Positions 26,217-34,577 are shown, counted from the stretch's first letter. The stretch is 64,000 bases of DNA from Streptomyces canus (GCF_001514145.1 NZ_KQ948663.1:164438-228437), one strand, 5' to 3'. A program made the numbers and translations. The notes: generated by a model from the letters alone, not told the origin.

Positions 26217-26851
26217 TCTGCTGCCCCGATCGTCGTCTCAGCGGCCCCGGTCGTCTTCTCGGCGGACCCGATCGTCATCTCCACGGGCGTCGGGTCGAAG
26301 CCGTTGCAGGGGTTGTTGATCTGGGGGCAGTTGGAGACCAGGACGAGGACGTCGCGCTCGGCGCGCAGGGTGAGCGAGAGGCCGGGGGCGGAGATGCCGT
26401 CGACGATGCCGAGGGTGCCGTCCTTCTCGACCGGCACGTTCATGTACCAGTTGATGTTGGAGACGAGGTCGCGTTTGCCGAGACCGTGCTTCGCGCCCTC
26501 GGCGAGGAAGTTGTCCACGCAGGCGTGCTGCGACCAGGTGTGATGGCCGTAGCGCAGCGTGTTCGACTCCTTGGAGCAGGCGCCGCCGACGGTGTCGTGG
26601 CGGCCCACGTCGTCGGCGGTGACCGTCATCAGGGGGGTGTGCTCGTTGGACATCAGCACACTGCCCGTGGTGAGGAAGATGCCGCCCTGCGCCTGGATGG
26701 TGTCGGGGGCGCTGTAGCGGACCGCCGTGTCATGGGCGTCGTAGACGAGGAAGTCGACGGCCTGGTTGCCGTGCAGGTCGGTGATGGTGAGCGTCTCGCC
26801 CGCGCGGATGACGCGGGACCAGGCGGCGCGGGCCGGAACCACGGTCTTCAT
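26213..26851 (-). CDS. DUF1989 protein, urea-carboxylase-associated protein 2 / carboxyguanidine deiminase subunit
   Basis: 212 residues of the DUF1989 family. Conserved blocks are ITDLHGNQAVDFLVYDA, MSNEHTPLMTVTADDVGRHDTVGGACSKESN, the Cys/His-bearing HACVDNFL, and NINWYMNVPVEKDGTLGIVDG. Paired DUF1989 subunits (CgiA/CgiB) act as a carboxyguanidine deiminase that makes allophanate and ammonia in guanidine-degrading bacteria. The extreme C terminus is an unusual three-fold heptad repeat encoded by a 21-bp tandem repeat. It overlaps its neighbours by 4 nt on both sides, so the operon is tightly coupled. Confidence 0.9.
   Translation of the reverse strand: MKTVVPARAAWSRVIRAGETLTITDLHGNQAVDFLVYDAHDTAVRYSAPDTIQAQGGIFLTTGSVLMSNEHTPLMTVTADDVGRHDTVGGACSKESNTLRYGHHTWSQHACVDNFLAEGAKHGLGKRDLVSNINWYMNVPVEKDGTLGIVDGISAPGLSLTLRAERDVLVLVSNCPQINNPCNGFDPTPVEMTIGSAEKTTGAAETTIGAAE
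26219..26281 (-). repeat. 21-bp tandem repeat, three copies, at the 3' end of the DUF1989 gene
   Basis: Three imperfect 21-bp units encode EMTIGSA, EKTTGAA and ETTIGAA, followed by a final Glu and the stop codon. The block ends at the overlap with the carboxylase start. It adds a tail outside the conserved DUF1989 domain. Confidence 0.8.
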
Positions 26852-27672
26852 GCGCGTCCCTTCGAGGCCAGGAATTCGGTGGTGTTGAGGAAGGCGCGGC
26901 GGCCTTCGGGGGTGGCGTCCCAGAGGGGGGCGCCGGCGCGGGTGGGTTCGGCGCGCCAGGCGAGGACTTCCAGGGGGGTGCTGACGTAGTCGGGCCGTGG
27001 GTCGGCGGGGTGCGGGACGTTGGCGATCAGTACCGTCACGTCCTGTTCGGCGCGAAGAGTGACGCTGCCGCCGGGGCCCGCCGAGCCGGTGAAGTCGAGG
27101 GTGCCGTCCTCGCGGATCCGGACGCCCTGGAAGAAGGAAAGGGACGGGGGGAGGTCGCGGGGTGCGAGGCCGTTCTTCGCGGCTGCCAGCTTGAAGAGCT
27201 CACGGCCGGCGGGGGAGGGGCTCTGGGGGGTGCCGTCGCCGTAGCGCCCGGTGTTGCTCGCCAGGGTGGAGGTGCCGCACAGGGCGTCGTGGCGGCCGGA
27301 GGTGTCGGTGACGACGCTCGCGAGGACGCGGCCCTGGTCTGACAGGAGCAGTTGGCCCTCGCCGAGGTAGGCGTTCCACTGGACCTTGACCGTGTCGGCG
27401 ACGTTCAGACGCTCCCAGGGGCGGCCCTCCGCGTACAGGAGGACGTGGGCGCAGGCGTCTCCCTGCGGGTCGGTGAGGCGCACTTCGGTGCCGCGGGCGA
27501 GGACACGGTGGGTGTAGTTGCCGCCCGCGACGGTCTCCGCCCACACCAGGTGACCCGCCTCGCAGGGCGGGTCCGGCCAGTCGCCGGCCGGGACGACGGG
27601 CATGGTCTCGGCACGGGTGCCGTCCTGGGCGCGGGCGTGGTCTCGGGCTCCGTACGTGGTCTGCGTGGCCAT
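26848..27672 (-). CDS. DUF1989 protein, urea-carboxylase-associated protein 1 / carboxyguanidine deiminase subunit
   Basis: 274 residues, the longer of the two DUF1989 paralogues. It shows VRLTDPQGDACAHVLLYAEGRPWERLNVADTVKVQW, LLLSDQGRVLASVVTDTSGRHDALCGTSTLASN and LSFFQGVRIREDGTLDF. Together with the next gene it would form the heterodimeric deiminase. It is the first gene of the operon; the ATG at 27672 has GGAGGTCCC directly upstream, and 25 bp further upstream is a perfect palindrome that also precedes the APC permease. Its stop overlaps the start of the second DUF1989 gene. Confidence 0.9.
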   Translation of the reverse strand: MATQTTYGARDHARAQDGTRAETMPVVPAGDWPDPPCEAGHLVWAETVAGGNYTHRVLARGTEVRLTDPQGDACAHVLLYAEGRPWERLNVADTVKVQWNAYLGEGQLLLSDQGRVLASVVTDTSGRHDALCGTSTLASNTGRYGDGTPQSPSPAGRELFKLAAAKNGLAPRDLPPSLSFFQGVRIREDGTLDFTGSAGPGGSVTLRAEQDVTVLIANVPHPADPRPDYVSTPLEVLAWRAEPTRAGAPLWDATPEGRRAFLNTTEFLASKGRA

Positions 27673-27696
27673 GGCGGGACCTCCGGCTCCGGGGTT

Positions 27697-27718
27697 ATTT
27701 CTGTCGCTCGACAGAAAT
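27697..27718. promoter_or_regulatory. Palindromic operator of the carboxylase operon
   Basis: ATTTCTGTCG (27697-27706) and CGACAGAAAT (27709-27718) are perfect 10-bp arms around CT. The site is 25 bp upstream of the first gene of the operon and in the divergent region of the TetR gene, the natural place for its operator. A near-identical site lies upstream of the APC permease at 39240-39261. Confidence 0.7.
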
Positions 27719-27811
27719 TAGGTGCGGTGCGGGTCGGAGGGATTGCTCGGGCGTTGCCAGGGGGTTACCGGGGGCTCACAGGGGTGTGGTCGGGTGCGGG
27801 ACGGCTGTTGT

Positions 27812-28065
27812 CTGGGGATCAGGGGGTCCCCGCGCTCTTGGGGAGGTTGGAGCGTGCCGGGGCGTCGGCGGCTGACCGGCGTCGGTGGATCCACGGGGAT
27901 CCCCGCTCCTGGAGAGTTGGAGCGTGTCGGGGTGTTCGGCGTGAGGTCGGTGCCTGTAGACCACGGGAGACCCCCGCGCCCCTGGGGGAGCGTGCCGGGA
28001 CGGCGGTGGCCCGCCGACGTCTGTGGATCACCCGCAGATCCCCGCGCCCCCGTGTGCGAGGATCG
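27812..28065. repeat. Degenerate tandem repeats of about 70 bp, three and a half copies
   Basis: Units begin near 27812, 27883, 27954 and 28021. The shared core is a GGATC-type dyad, then (T/C)CCCCGC, a short G-rich arm and GGAGCGTGYCGGG; about 20 bp per unit is variable. The repeats fill the gap between the operon operator and the TetR gene, where I see no gene. Each unit can fold into a hairpin. No cas genes are nearby. Confidence 0.65.
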
Positions 28066-28070
28066 AACGC

Positions 28071-28712
28071 ATGGGTACGACAGGCGGTGCGGCGGAGTCC
28101 GGGCGACGGGTCGGTAGGCCGCGGGCCGCTCGGCGGCCGGACAGTGGGCTGGCGCCGCGTGACGAACTCCTCGTCGCCGCAGCCGAGTTGTTCACCTCCC
28201 TGGGTTACGCCGCCACCAGCACCCGGGCGGTCGCCGAGCGTGCGGGCATGCGGCAGGCGTCCATGTACCACTACGTCTCCGGCAAGGAGGAGCTCCTCGC
28301 CGAGCTCCTGGAGTCCACCGTCACGCCCTCGTTGGCGTACGCCCGCGAGCTGCTCGCCGACGACACGGTCCCGGCCGAGCACCGGCTGTGGGAGCTGTGC
28401 CGCGCGGACACCGAGGTGCTGTGCGACGGGCCGCACAATCTCGGCGGCCTCTACCTGCTGCCCGAGGTGCGCGCCGAGCGGTTCGCCGGTTTCCATGCCG
28501 TGCGCGCCGAACTCAAGGACGCCTACCGGCAGTTGCTCGCCGCCACACCGGCGGGCGGTGCCCTCGCCAAGAGCGAGCTCGATCTGCGCACGGACCTGTT
28601 GTTCGGCCTGATCGAGAGCGTGATCCTCATCCACCGCTCCGACCCCGAGCGCCCCGTCTCGGCCTTCGCGGAGGCCACCGCGGACGCGGCCCTGCGCATC
28701 GCCGGGATCTGA
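28071..28712 (+). CDS. TetR-family transcriptional regulator
   Basis: 213 residues. The N-terminal helix-turn-helix is LLVAAAELFTSLGYAATSTRAVAERAGMRQASMYHYVSGKEELLAELL (about 32-80), and the C-terminal ligand-binding domain is all-helical. It is divergent from the carboxylase/DUF1989 operon, and the CTGTC-n4-GACAG palindrome near that operon is its likely site. If so, it also controls the APC permease at 37.6-39.2 kb. I chose the ATG at 28071 with GAGGA before it; an upstream extension would run into the repeat block. Confidence 0.87.
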   Translation: MGTTGGAAESGRRVGRPRAARRPDSGLAPRDELLVAAAELFTSLGYAATSTRAVAERAGMRQASMYHYVSGKEELLAELLESTVTPSLAYARELLADDTVPAEHRLWELCRADTEVLCDGPHNLGGLYLLPEVRAERFAGFHAVRAELKDAYRQLLAATPAGGALAKSELDLRTDLLFGLIESVILIHRSDPERPVSAFAEATADAALRIAGI

Positions 28713-28985
28713 GTACGGCGCCGGACCGGAGTCCGATCTTCACCCGTCACGGTGAGTGAGTCTCGTACGGCCGTACGTGCTAACTGGACGTGTTCGAATG
28801 GTGTCAGAGCGTGTAAATGGGCCGAGGGTACTCCAGTCGCAATGCCCGTTTCAGGTGCTTGCTGAATATGACACGGCGATGATCCGGTCGGACTAAGCTC
28901 GCCCGCAGCGCACCGAGTTGATGTGTATTCGTGCGCTTGTTCCCTATATGTGCGACTCCCCGTCGATACGTCTCAGAGGGCCCAC

Positions 28986-30575
28986 ATGGTGAGTGTTCAA
29001 TCCCCCCCAGGACGCCGTGAACTGCCGTATGCGCGCGTGCTGTTGCTCCCCGCCATAGTCATGGCCGCGGCGACCGGGGCCGCCGTCGCGGCAGTGCAGC
29101 AGCCCGCCCGGGCCGCTGTCGGCTGGTGCGGTGCCATCGCCACGCTGCTGGTGATCGCGGTGGCGGCCGAAGCCGTCCGGCGCGGTCGTGAACTGCGGGA
29201 CCAGCGTCTCGAGCACGTCCGTCACACCGCGGATCTGAAGCGGCGCATCGCCGACCAGGACCAGGAGCTGACCCGGTTCGCCAAGGAGATCGCGCCCACC
29301 GCACTGGACTGGCTACGCCGCGGAAGTTCCCCCGGAGAGGTGATTCGCCAACTCGGCGACGTCGACCCCGCGTGGGCGGACCTCCCCGAGGCGCAGATCC
29401 GCCTGCTCAAGACGGTGCTCAACATCGTCGACACCGAGGAGATCATGCGTGACGCCGCGCAGCGCTCCTTCGTGAACATCGCGCGTCGCGTCCAGGCCAT
29501 CGTCCACCAACAGGCCAACGAGCTGCGGGAGATGGAGGAGGACCACGGCCGCAACCCCGAGGTCTTCGACGACCTCCTGCGCATCGACCACGGCACCGCG
29601 CTGATCGGCCGTCTCGCCGACTCCATCTCCGTCCTCGGCGGCGGCCGCCCCGGACGGCAGTGGCCCGAGCCCGTCGCGCTGTACAGCGTGCTGCGCGGCG
29701 CCATGTCCCGGATCCTGGAGTACCGGCGCATCGACCTGTCCTCGATCGCCAAGGTCAACGTCAAGGGCACCGCCGTCGAGCCGGTCATCCACGCCGCGGC
29801 CGAACTCCTCGACAACGCCACGCGGTACTCCCCGCCGCAGAGCAAGGTGCACGTCACCGCCACCGAGGTGCAGACCGGCGTCTGCATCGAGATCGAGGAC
29901 GCCGGCGTCAGCCTCAGCGAGGAGGCCCGCCTGAGGGCCGAGGGCATGCTGGAGCGGGCCAAGGCCGGTGTGGACCTCCAGGATCTGGGTGAGTCGCCGC
30001 GTCTCGGCCTCGCCGTCGTGGGCCGGCTCTGCCAGGCGTACGACATGCAGGTCTCCCTGCGCGCCTCCGCGTACGGCGGCGTGCGCGCCATCCTCGTCGT
30101 GCCCAGCGACATGCTCACCGACGAGCCCGGCGTCGGACTCGCCCACGGCATCGGCGCCACCGCCGTGCCCAAGGCCGAACTGGGCGCCCTGCCCGGCCCC
30201 AAGCGCACGATCAAGAAGCGCCGCCCCACCAGCCCCAAGTTCACGACACCGGTCTCCATGGAGGACGACGTCCCGGAGGTCACCGAGTGGACGGCCAACG
30301 GGCTGCCGCAGCGCCGGAGCCGGGTCAAGACCTCGCTCACCCAGCGCTACGCCGAGCAGGCCGAGATCGAACGGGCCGAGCGGGAAGGCCGCCCGACGAT
30401 CTGGTCGACGGCTCAGCGCGAGCCGGAGCCGGAGCAGAAGCCGGACGACACCCCGCCCGGCCTGTGGGTCCAGGCGTTCATGGACGGCCTCAAGCGGCCC
30501 ACCTCTTCCACAGTCACCCAGCCGACCGACGAACCGGCCCGTACCGAGGCCGAAGACGAGGGGAACCTCAAGTGA
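28986..30575 (+). CDS. rarA: Conservon sensor-kinase-like ATPase (CvnA/RarA)
   Basis: 529 residues. Two N-terminal membrane helices (about 14-36 and 44-64) with a very short external loop are followed by a cytoplasmic coiled region and a GHKL ATPase domain with the N box ELLDNATRYSPP (E273-N277) and a G-box-like LGESPRLGLAVVGRL. I see no H-box phosphoacceptor histidine. The Pro-rich basic tail from about 400 is typical of CvnA proteins. It is the first gene of a conservon, which forms a membrane complex controlling development in S. coelicolor. The ATG at 28986 has AGAGGG upstream. The 273-bp gap upstream (28713-28985) holds no gene and should contain the promoter. Confidence 0.9.
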   Translation: MVSVQSPPGRRELPYARVLLLPAIVMAAATGAAVAAVQQPARAAVGWCGAIATLLVIAVAAEAVRRGRELRDQRLEHVRHTADLKRRIADQDQELTRFAKEIAPTALDWLRRGSSPGEVIRQLGDVDPAWADLPEAQIRLLKTVLNIVDTEEIMRDAAQRSFVNIARRVQAIVHQQANELREMEEDHGRNPEVFDDLLRIDHGTALIGRLADSISVLGGGRPGRQWPEPVALYSVLRGAMSRILEYRRIDLSSIAKVNVKGTAVEPVIHAAAELLDNATRYSPPQSKVHVTATEVQTGVCIEIEDAGVSLSEEARLRAEGMLERAKAGVDLQDLGESPRLGLAVVGRLCQAYDMQVSLRASAYGGVRAILVVPSDMLTDEPGVGLAHGIGATAVPKAELGALPGPKRTIKKRRPTSPKFTTPVSMEDDVPEVTEWTANGLPQRRSRVKTSLTQRYAEQAEIERAEREGRPTIWSTAQREPEPEQKPDDTPPGLWVQAFMDGLKRPTSSTVTQPTDEPARTEAEDEGNLK

Positions 30576-30979
30576 TCCAGCAGCGAGGCAACTTCGACTG
30601 GATGCTCCAGGACCTCGCCAAAGGCGTACCGGGCATCCAGATGATCGTGGTGCTCTCCGCCGACGGCCTGCGCATCGCGCGGCACGGCGGAGACCCGGAC
30701 ACCGCCGACCGCGTCGCGGCCGCCTGCGCGGGCCTGCAGAGCCTGGCGGGCGCCGTCGCCCATGAGATCCCCGGCAGCGACGGCAAGATGAAGATGGTCC
30801 TCATCGAGATCCACGGTGGCTACTTCTATCTGATGGCCGCCGGCCCCAACGCCTACCTCGCGGTGCTCTCCGACATCATCACCGAACCCGGTCACATGAG
30901 CGCCCGCATGAGCGACCTGGTTGTCCGCATCGGCGCGCACCTCACCAGTCCGCCCCGGCGCAACGGGCAGACCGTATGA
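30572..30979 (+). CDS. rarB: Roadblock/LC7-domain protein (CvnB/RarB)
   Basis: 135 residues forming a single roadblock/LC7 domain (NFDWMLQDLAKGVPGIQMIVVLSADGLRIA...IIEIHGGYFYLMAAG-like core). Such proteins bind small GTPases; in a conservon this one scaffolds the kinase-like and GTPase subunits. The GTG overlaps the stop of the preceding gene (GTGA), and the end overlaps the next gene by 4 nt, so the proteins are probably made in fixed proportion. Confidence 0.93.
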   Translation: MIQQRGNFDWMLQDLAKGVPGIQMIVVLSADGLRIARHGGDPDTADRVAAACAGLQSLAGAVAHEIPGSDGKMKMVLIEIHGGYFYLMAAGPNAYLAVLSDIITEPGHMSARMSDLVVRIGAHLTSPPRRNGQTV

Positions 30980-31398
30980 CTCCTCCACAACGCCGACGGC
31001 GATTCCCCAAGGCCAGTCCGGAACCGGCGCCGCAACCCCCGCAGGAGGGCCGGCATCCACCCGAGGGACCGAAGAAGAACCCCGAGCGGCTGTACGTCAT
31101 CACCGGCCCCGACGGAGCCGAGCGCTCGGAACTCGACCTGGTCACCTTAATCGTGGCGCACGCCGACCCGCCGCCCTCCGCCACGCCTGAGCAGGCGGCG
31201 CTGCTCAGGCTCTGCACGGCCCCCCTGTCCGTGGCCGAGCTGTCCGCCTATCTCAGCCTGCCGTTCAGCGTGGTGACCGTCCTGCTCACCGAGCTGCTGA
31301 CGGCCGAACTGGTGACGGCCCGCGCCCCGGTCATCCGACAGGCGCTGGCCGACCGTTCCCTCCTCGAAGCGGTGATGCATGGACTTCAAAGGCTCTGA
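30976..31398 (+). CDS. rarC: DUF742 protein with a TTA codon (CvnC/RarC)
   Basis: 140 residues: a Pro-rich basic N terminus, then the DUF742 winged-helix-like domain (RLYVITGPDGAERSELDLVTLIVAHA...LLRLCTAPLSVAELSAYLSLPFSVVTVLLTELLTAELV). Codon 58 is TTA (31147-31149), the rare leucine codon read by the bldA tRNA in Streptomyces. Full translation of this gene, and of the coupled downstream genes, may therefore depend on developmental stage. The ATG overlaps the previous stop, and the end overlaps the GTPase gene by 20 nt. Confidence 0.93.
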   Translation: MTPPQRRRRFPKASPEPAPQPPQEGRHPPEGPKKNPERLYVITGPDGAERSELDLVTLIVAHADPPPSATPEQAALLRLCTAPLSVAELSAYLSLPFSVVTVLLTELLTAELVTARAPVIRQALADRSLLEAVMHGLQRL

Positions 31399-31999
31399 CA
31401 CCATCCCCGGTCCGCGAACAGAGGACCACCTTCCCCAGACCGCCGACGCAGCGGTGAAGATCGTCATCGTGGGCGGCTTCGGCGTGGGCAAGACGACCAT
31501 GGTCGGCTCGGTCAGCGAGATCAAACCGCTGACCACCGAGGAGACCATGACCCAGGCCGGCATCGGGGTCGACGACAACTACGGCTCCGAGACCAAGACG
31601 GCCACCACCGTGGCCATGGACTTCGGCCGCATCAGCATCACCGACCAGCTGGTCCTCTACCTCTTCGGCACCCCGGGCCAGGAGCGCTTCTGGTTCCTGT
31701 GGAACGGCCTGTTCGAAGGCGCACTCGGCGCGGTGGTCCTGGTGGACACCCGACGCCTCGAAGTCAGCTTCGACGTCATGGACCGCCTGGAGGAGCGCGG
31801 CGTGCCCTTCGTCGTCGCCGTCAACACCTTCCCCGACGGCCCCCGCCACCCGCTCGACGACCTCCGCACCGCGCTCGACCTCAGCGAGGACATCCCCATC
31901 GTCGAGTGCGACGCGCGCCGGCGGGCGTCCAGCCGGGACGTGCTGATGACGTTGTTGCGGTTCCTTCACTCGCTGGCTTTGGAGAAGGCTCCTGTGTGA
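31379..31999 (+). CDS. rarD: Small Ras-like GTPase of the conservon (CvnD/RarD)
   Basis: 206 residues. The G1 loop is GGFGVGKTT (32-40), a threonine-rich switch region follows (TTEETMTQAGIGVDD), and G3 is FGTPGQERF. The usual NKxD of G4 is replaced by AVNTFPD, as in MglA-like bacterial GTPases. There is no membrane segment. It would cycle between GTP and GDP within the complex formed with the roadblock and DUF742 proteins. The P450 gene follows after 128 bp. Confidence 0.92.
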   Translation: MDFKGSDTIPGPRTEDHLPQTADAAVKIVIVGGFGVGKTTMVGSVSEIKPLTTEETMTQAGIGVDDNYGSETKTATTVAMDFGRISITDQLVLYLFGTPGQERFWFLWNGLFEGALGAVVLVDTRRLEVSFDVMDRLEERGVPFVVAVNTFPDGPRHPLDDLRTALDLSEDIPIVECDARRRASSRDVLMTLLRFLHSLALEKAPV

Positions 32000-32127
32000 G
32001 GCGTGGCGCGGCAGTGCCGTACCGCCGCCCCCCTCTCCCACGCTCCCGGCTTCGCTCGAACCCCTCGGACCGGGGCAGCCCATCACTTCCTGTACACCAG
32101 ATCGATCTCAGCTTCGGAGCGACCATC

Positions 32128-33615
32128 GTGACGCCTGAATCCCTTTCCCCGACCGGTACGGACGACCCCATGGCCGCCCCTCCCCCCGGCTGCCCCGCAC
32201 ACGGCATCGGCGTCGGCGGACTGCGTCGGCTGTACGGCCCTGGGGCGGAGGACCTGGAGGCCGTGTACGAGGAGCTCCGCGCCGAGCACGGAACCGTGGC
32301 TCCTGCGCTGCTTCACGATGATGTGCCGATCTGGGTGGTGCTCGGTCACTCCGAGAACCTGCACATGGTGCGCAACCCCTCGCAGTTCTGCCGAAACACC
32401 CGATTGTGGTCAGCCCTGCAGGACGGCACGGTCAAGCCCGATCACCCGCTCATGCCGCACTTCGCCTGGCAACCCATCTGCAGTCACGCCGAGGGCGACG
32501 AGCATCTGCGGTTGCGCGGTGCGGTCACCGGTGCCATGTCGACCATCGATCACCGGGGCATCCGCCGTTACATCAACCGTGCGACCCAGCAACTCGTCAA
32601 CGAGTTCTGCCGACAGGGTAGGGCGGACCTGGTCGGCCAGTTCGCCGAGCACCTGCCGATGGTGGTGATGTGCGAGATCCTCGGTATGCCCGAGGAGTAC
32701 AACGACCAGATCGTGCAGGCCGCTCGTGACATGCCCAAGGGCAGCGAGACCGCAATCGCCAGTAACGCCTACCTCATGGACGTACTGATGCGGCTCACCG
32801 CCCGCCGCCGGGCCGACCCCAGGGACGACTTCACCAGCCACCTGATCAACCACCCGGCGAGTCTCACCGACGACGAGGTGGGCCAGCACCTCCGCATCAT
32901 CCTGGTCGCAGCCTACGAGGCAACCGCCAACCTCATCGCCAACGTGATGCGTGTGGTGCTGACCGACCCGCGGTTCCGCGCCCAACTCAACGGCGGCCAG
33001 ATGACGGTGCCCCAAGCGGTCGAGCAGTCCCTGTGGGACGAGCCGCCGTTCAGCACTGTCCTTCCCTACATCGCCAAGCAGGACGCGGAGCTGGGTGGCC
33101 AGCGCATTCGTAAGGGTGACGCCCTCATCCTCGGCATCGCGCCGGGCAACGTGGACCCACGGGTCCGGCCCGACCCCAAGGCCCACATGCAGGGCAACCG
33201 CTCCCACCTGGCCTTCGGTGGTGGTGCGCATGAGTGCCCGGGTCAGGACATCGGCCGTGTCATCGCCGAGGTCGGCGTCGACGCACTGCTGACCCGCCTG
33301 CCTGACGTCCAACTCGCCTGCGACGAGGACGAGCTGGGCTGGTGGGCGTCCATCTCGAACCGGCACTTGGTGGAACTGCCGGTGAAGTTCGAGGCCAAGC
33401 CCCAGCAGGACGTCATGGCGCGGCCCGCGCACCCGTTGGCGTTGCAGCGTTCCAGTAACTGGCTGGTCAGCACTCCCCAGTCGAAGGCGGCGCCTATGGA
33501 AGCCGCCTCGCCGACCACCGCTCCGACGCCGGCCACCGCTCCGACGCCGACCCCCGAACCTGTCGGCCGGACTGGTGTGTTCCGGCGCTTCCTGAGCTGG
33601 TGGCGCGGCGAGTGA
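32128..33615 (+). CDS. rarE: Cytochrome P450, CYP157-like, lacking the ExxR motif (CvnE/RarE)
   Basis: About 495 residues from the GTG at 32128 with GGAG upstream. The heme-binding loop FGGGAHECPGQ is intact (ligand Cys370), and the I helix has AAYEATAN. The K-helix motif normally reading ExxR is EQSLW (299-303), so the paired Glu and Arg are replaced by Gln300 and Trp303. Loss of ExxR is the published peculiarity of the CYP157 family. A Pro/Thr-rich tail (about 450-485) ends in FRRFLSWWRGE, possibly a membrane or partner contact. Conservons often include a P450, and this is the fifth gene of the set. Its substrate and activity are unknown. Confidence 0.92.
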   Translation: MTPESLSPTGTDDPMAAPPPGCPAHGIGVGGLRRLYGPGAEDLEAVYEELRAEHGTVAPALLHDDVPIWVVLGHSENLHMVRNPSQFCRNTRLWSALQDGTVKPDHPLMPHFAWQPICSHAEGDEHLRLRGAVTGAMSTIDHRGIRRYINRATQQLVNEFCRQGRADLVGQFAEHLPMVVMCEILGMPEEYNDQIVQAARDMPKGSETAIASNAYLMDVLMRLTARRRADPRDDFTSHLINHPASLTDDEVGQHLRIILVAAYEATANLIANVMRVVLTDPRFRAQLNGGQMTVPQAVEQSLWDEPPFSTVLPYIAKQDAELGGQRIRKGDALILGIAPGNVDPRVRPDPKAHMQGNRSHLAFGGGAHECPGQDIGRVIAEVGVDALLTRLPDVQLACDEDELGWWASISNRHLVELPVKFEAKPQQDVMARPAHPLALQRSSNWLVSTPQSKAAPMEAASPTTAPTPATAPTPTPEPVGRTGVFRRFLSWWRGE

Positions 33616-33632
33616 GCCGACAGGTCCTGGGC

Positions 33633-34577
33633 CTATGCGGCCGCCCACTCCTCGTAGGACGACCACGCCTGCAGCACGCGAGGGCTGACGAACCGGTGCT
33701 CGCGTCCCGTGACCGGGTCGGTGAACTCCAGCACCCGTGACAGCAGTTGGAGCGGACACCGGAAGTCGCCGGACGCGATGCGGTCGGTGACCACCGGATA
33801 GAGGGGGTCGCCGAGGATCGGCACGCCCAGAGCGCTCATGTGCACCCGCAACTGATGCGTCTGCCCGGTACTCGGCGTCAGCCGGTACCGGGCGCGCTCG
33901 CCCCGGTGCTCCAGCAACTCGACCCGGCTGATGGCGTTGGGCTCGCCCTCGATCTCCTGGGCCGCCAGTACTCCGCGTTCCTTGACGATCCGGCTGCGCA
34001 CGGTGCGCGGCAGGGCCAGCGCCGGGTCGTACGGGGCCACTGCCTCGTACTCCTTCGCCACCCGTCTGTCCCGGAACAGCGACTGATAGGCGCCGCGCTC
34101 CTCGGGCCGCACGGTGAACATCACCAGGCCGGCCGTCAGCCGGTCCAGCCGGTGCGCGGCGCCCAGCGTGGGGATGCCCAGCTGCCGGCGCAGCCGCGCC
34201 AGGGCCGTCTCGGCGACATGGCTGCCGCGCGGGGTGGTGGCCAGGAAGTGCGGTTTGTCGGCCACCACTACGTGTTCGTCCTGGTAAATGACGTCGATCG
34301 GGAAGGGGACCCGCTCCTCGTCGGGCAGTTCCCGGTGGAACCACACGAACATCCCCGGCACGTACGCCATGTCGCGGGTCACCGGACGCCCGGCGGCATC
34401 CACGATCCGCCCTGCCTCCAGGAGCTCGTCGATCACCTCGGCCCCGGCCGCGAGCCGCGCCACGAGATGATCCCGCACGGTCGCCCAGGCATCACCGATC
34501 GGCAACCGCACCCGCACCGGATCGACCCCGTCGCGCTGCGGCAGGGGAGAGGGCGGGGGCGGAGTACGGCGTCTCAT
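33633..34577 (-). CDS. RluA-family pseudouridine synthase
   Basis: 314 residues. It isomerises uridine in rRNA or tRNA. The catalytic motif is HRLDRLTAGLVMF (Asp of HRLDR), with AKPHFLATTP-like (ADKPHFLATTP) and TGQTHQLRVHMSALGVPILGDPLYP following in the expected order. The N-terminal 80 residues lack a clear S4 domain. I chose the ATG at 34577 because the family begins with a short basic segment; an in-frame start at 34619 is possible. It converges on the P450 gene with 17 bp between. Confidence 0.9.
   Translation of the reverse strand: MRRRTPPPPSPLPQRDGVDPVRVRLPIGDAWATVRDHLVARLAAGAEVIDELLEAGRIVDAAGRPVTRDMAYVPGMFVWFHRELPDEERVPFPIDVIYQDEHVVVADKPHFLATTPRGSHVAETALARLRRQLGIPTLGAAHRLDRLTAGLVMFTVRPEERGAYQSLFRDRRVAKEYEAVAPYDPALALPRTVRSRIVKERGVLAAQEIEGEPNAISRVELLEHRGERARYRLTPSTGQTHQLRVHMSALGVPILGDPLYPVVTDRIASGDFRCPLQLLSRVLEFTDPVTGREHRFVSPRVLQAWSSYEEWAAA

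Noticed and set aside
27812..28065. A CRISPR array
   Set aside because: The units are about 70 bp, too degenerate between copies, the variable part is only about 20 bp, and no cas gene is nearby.
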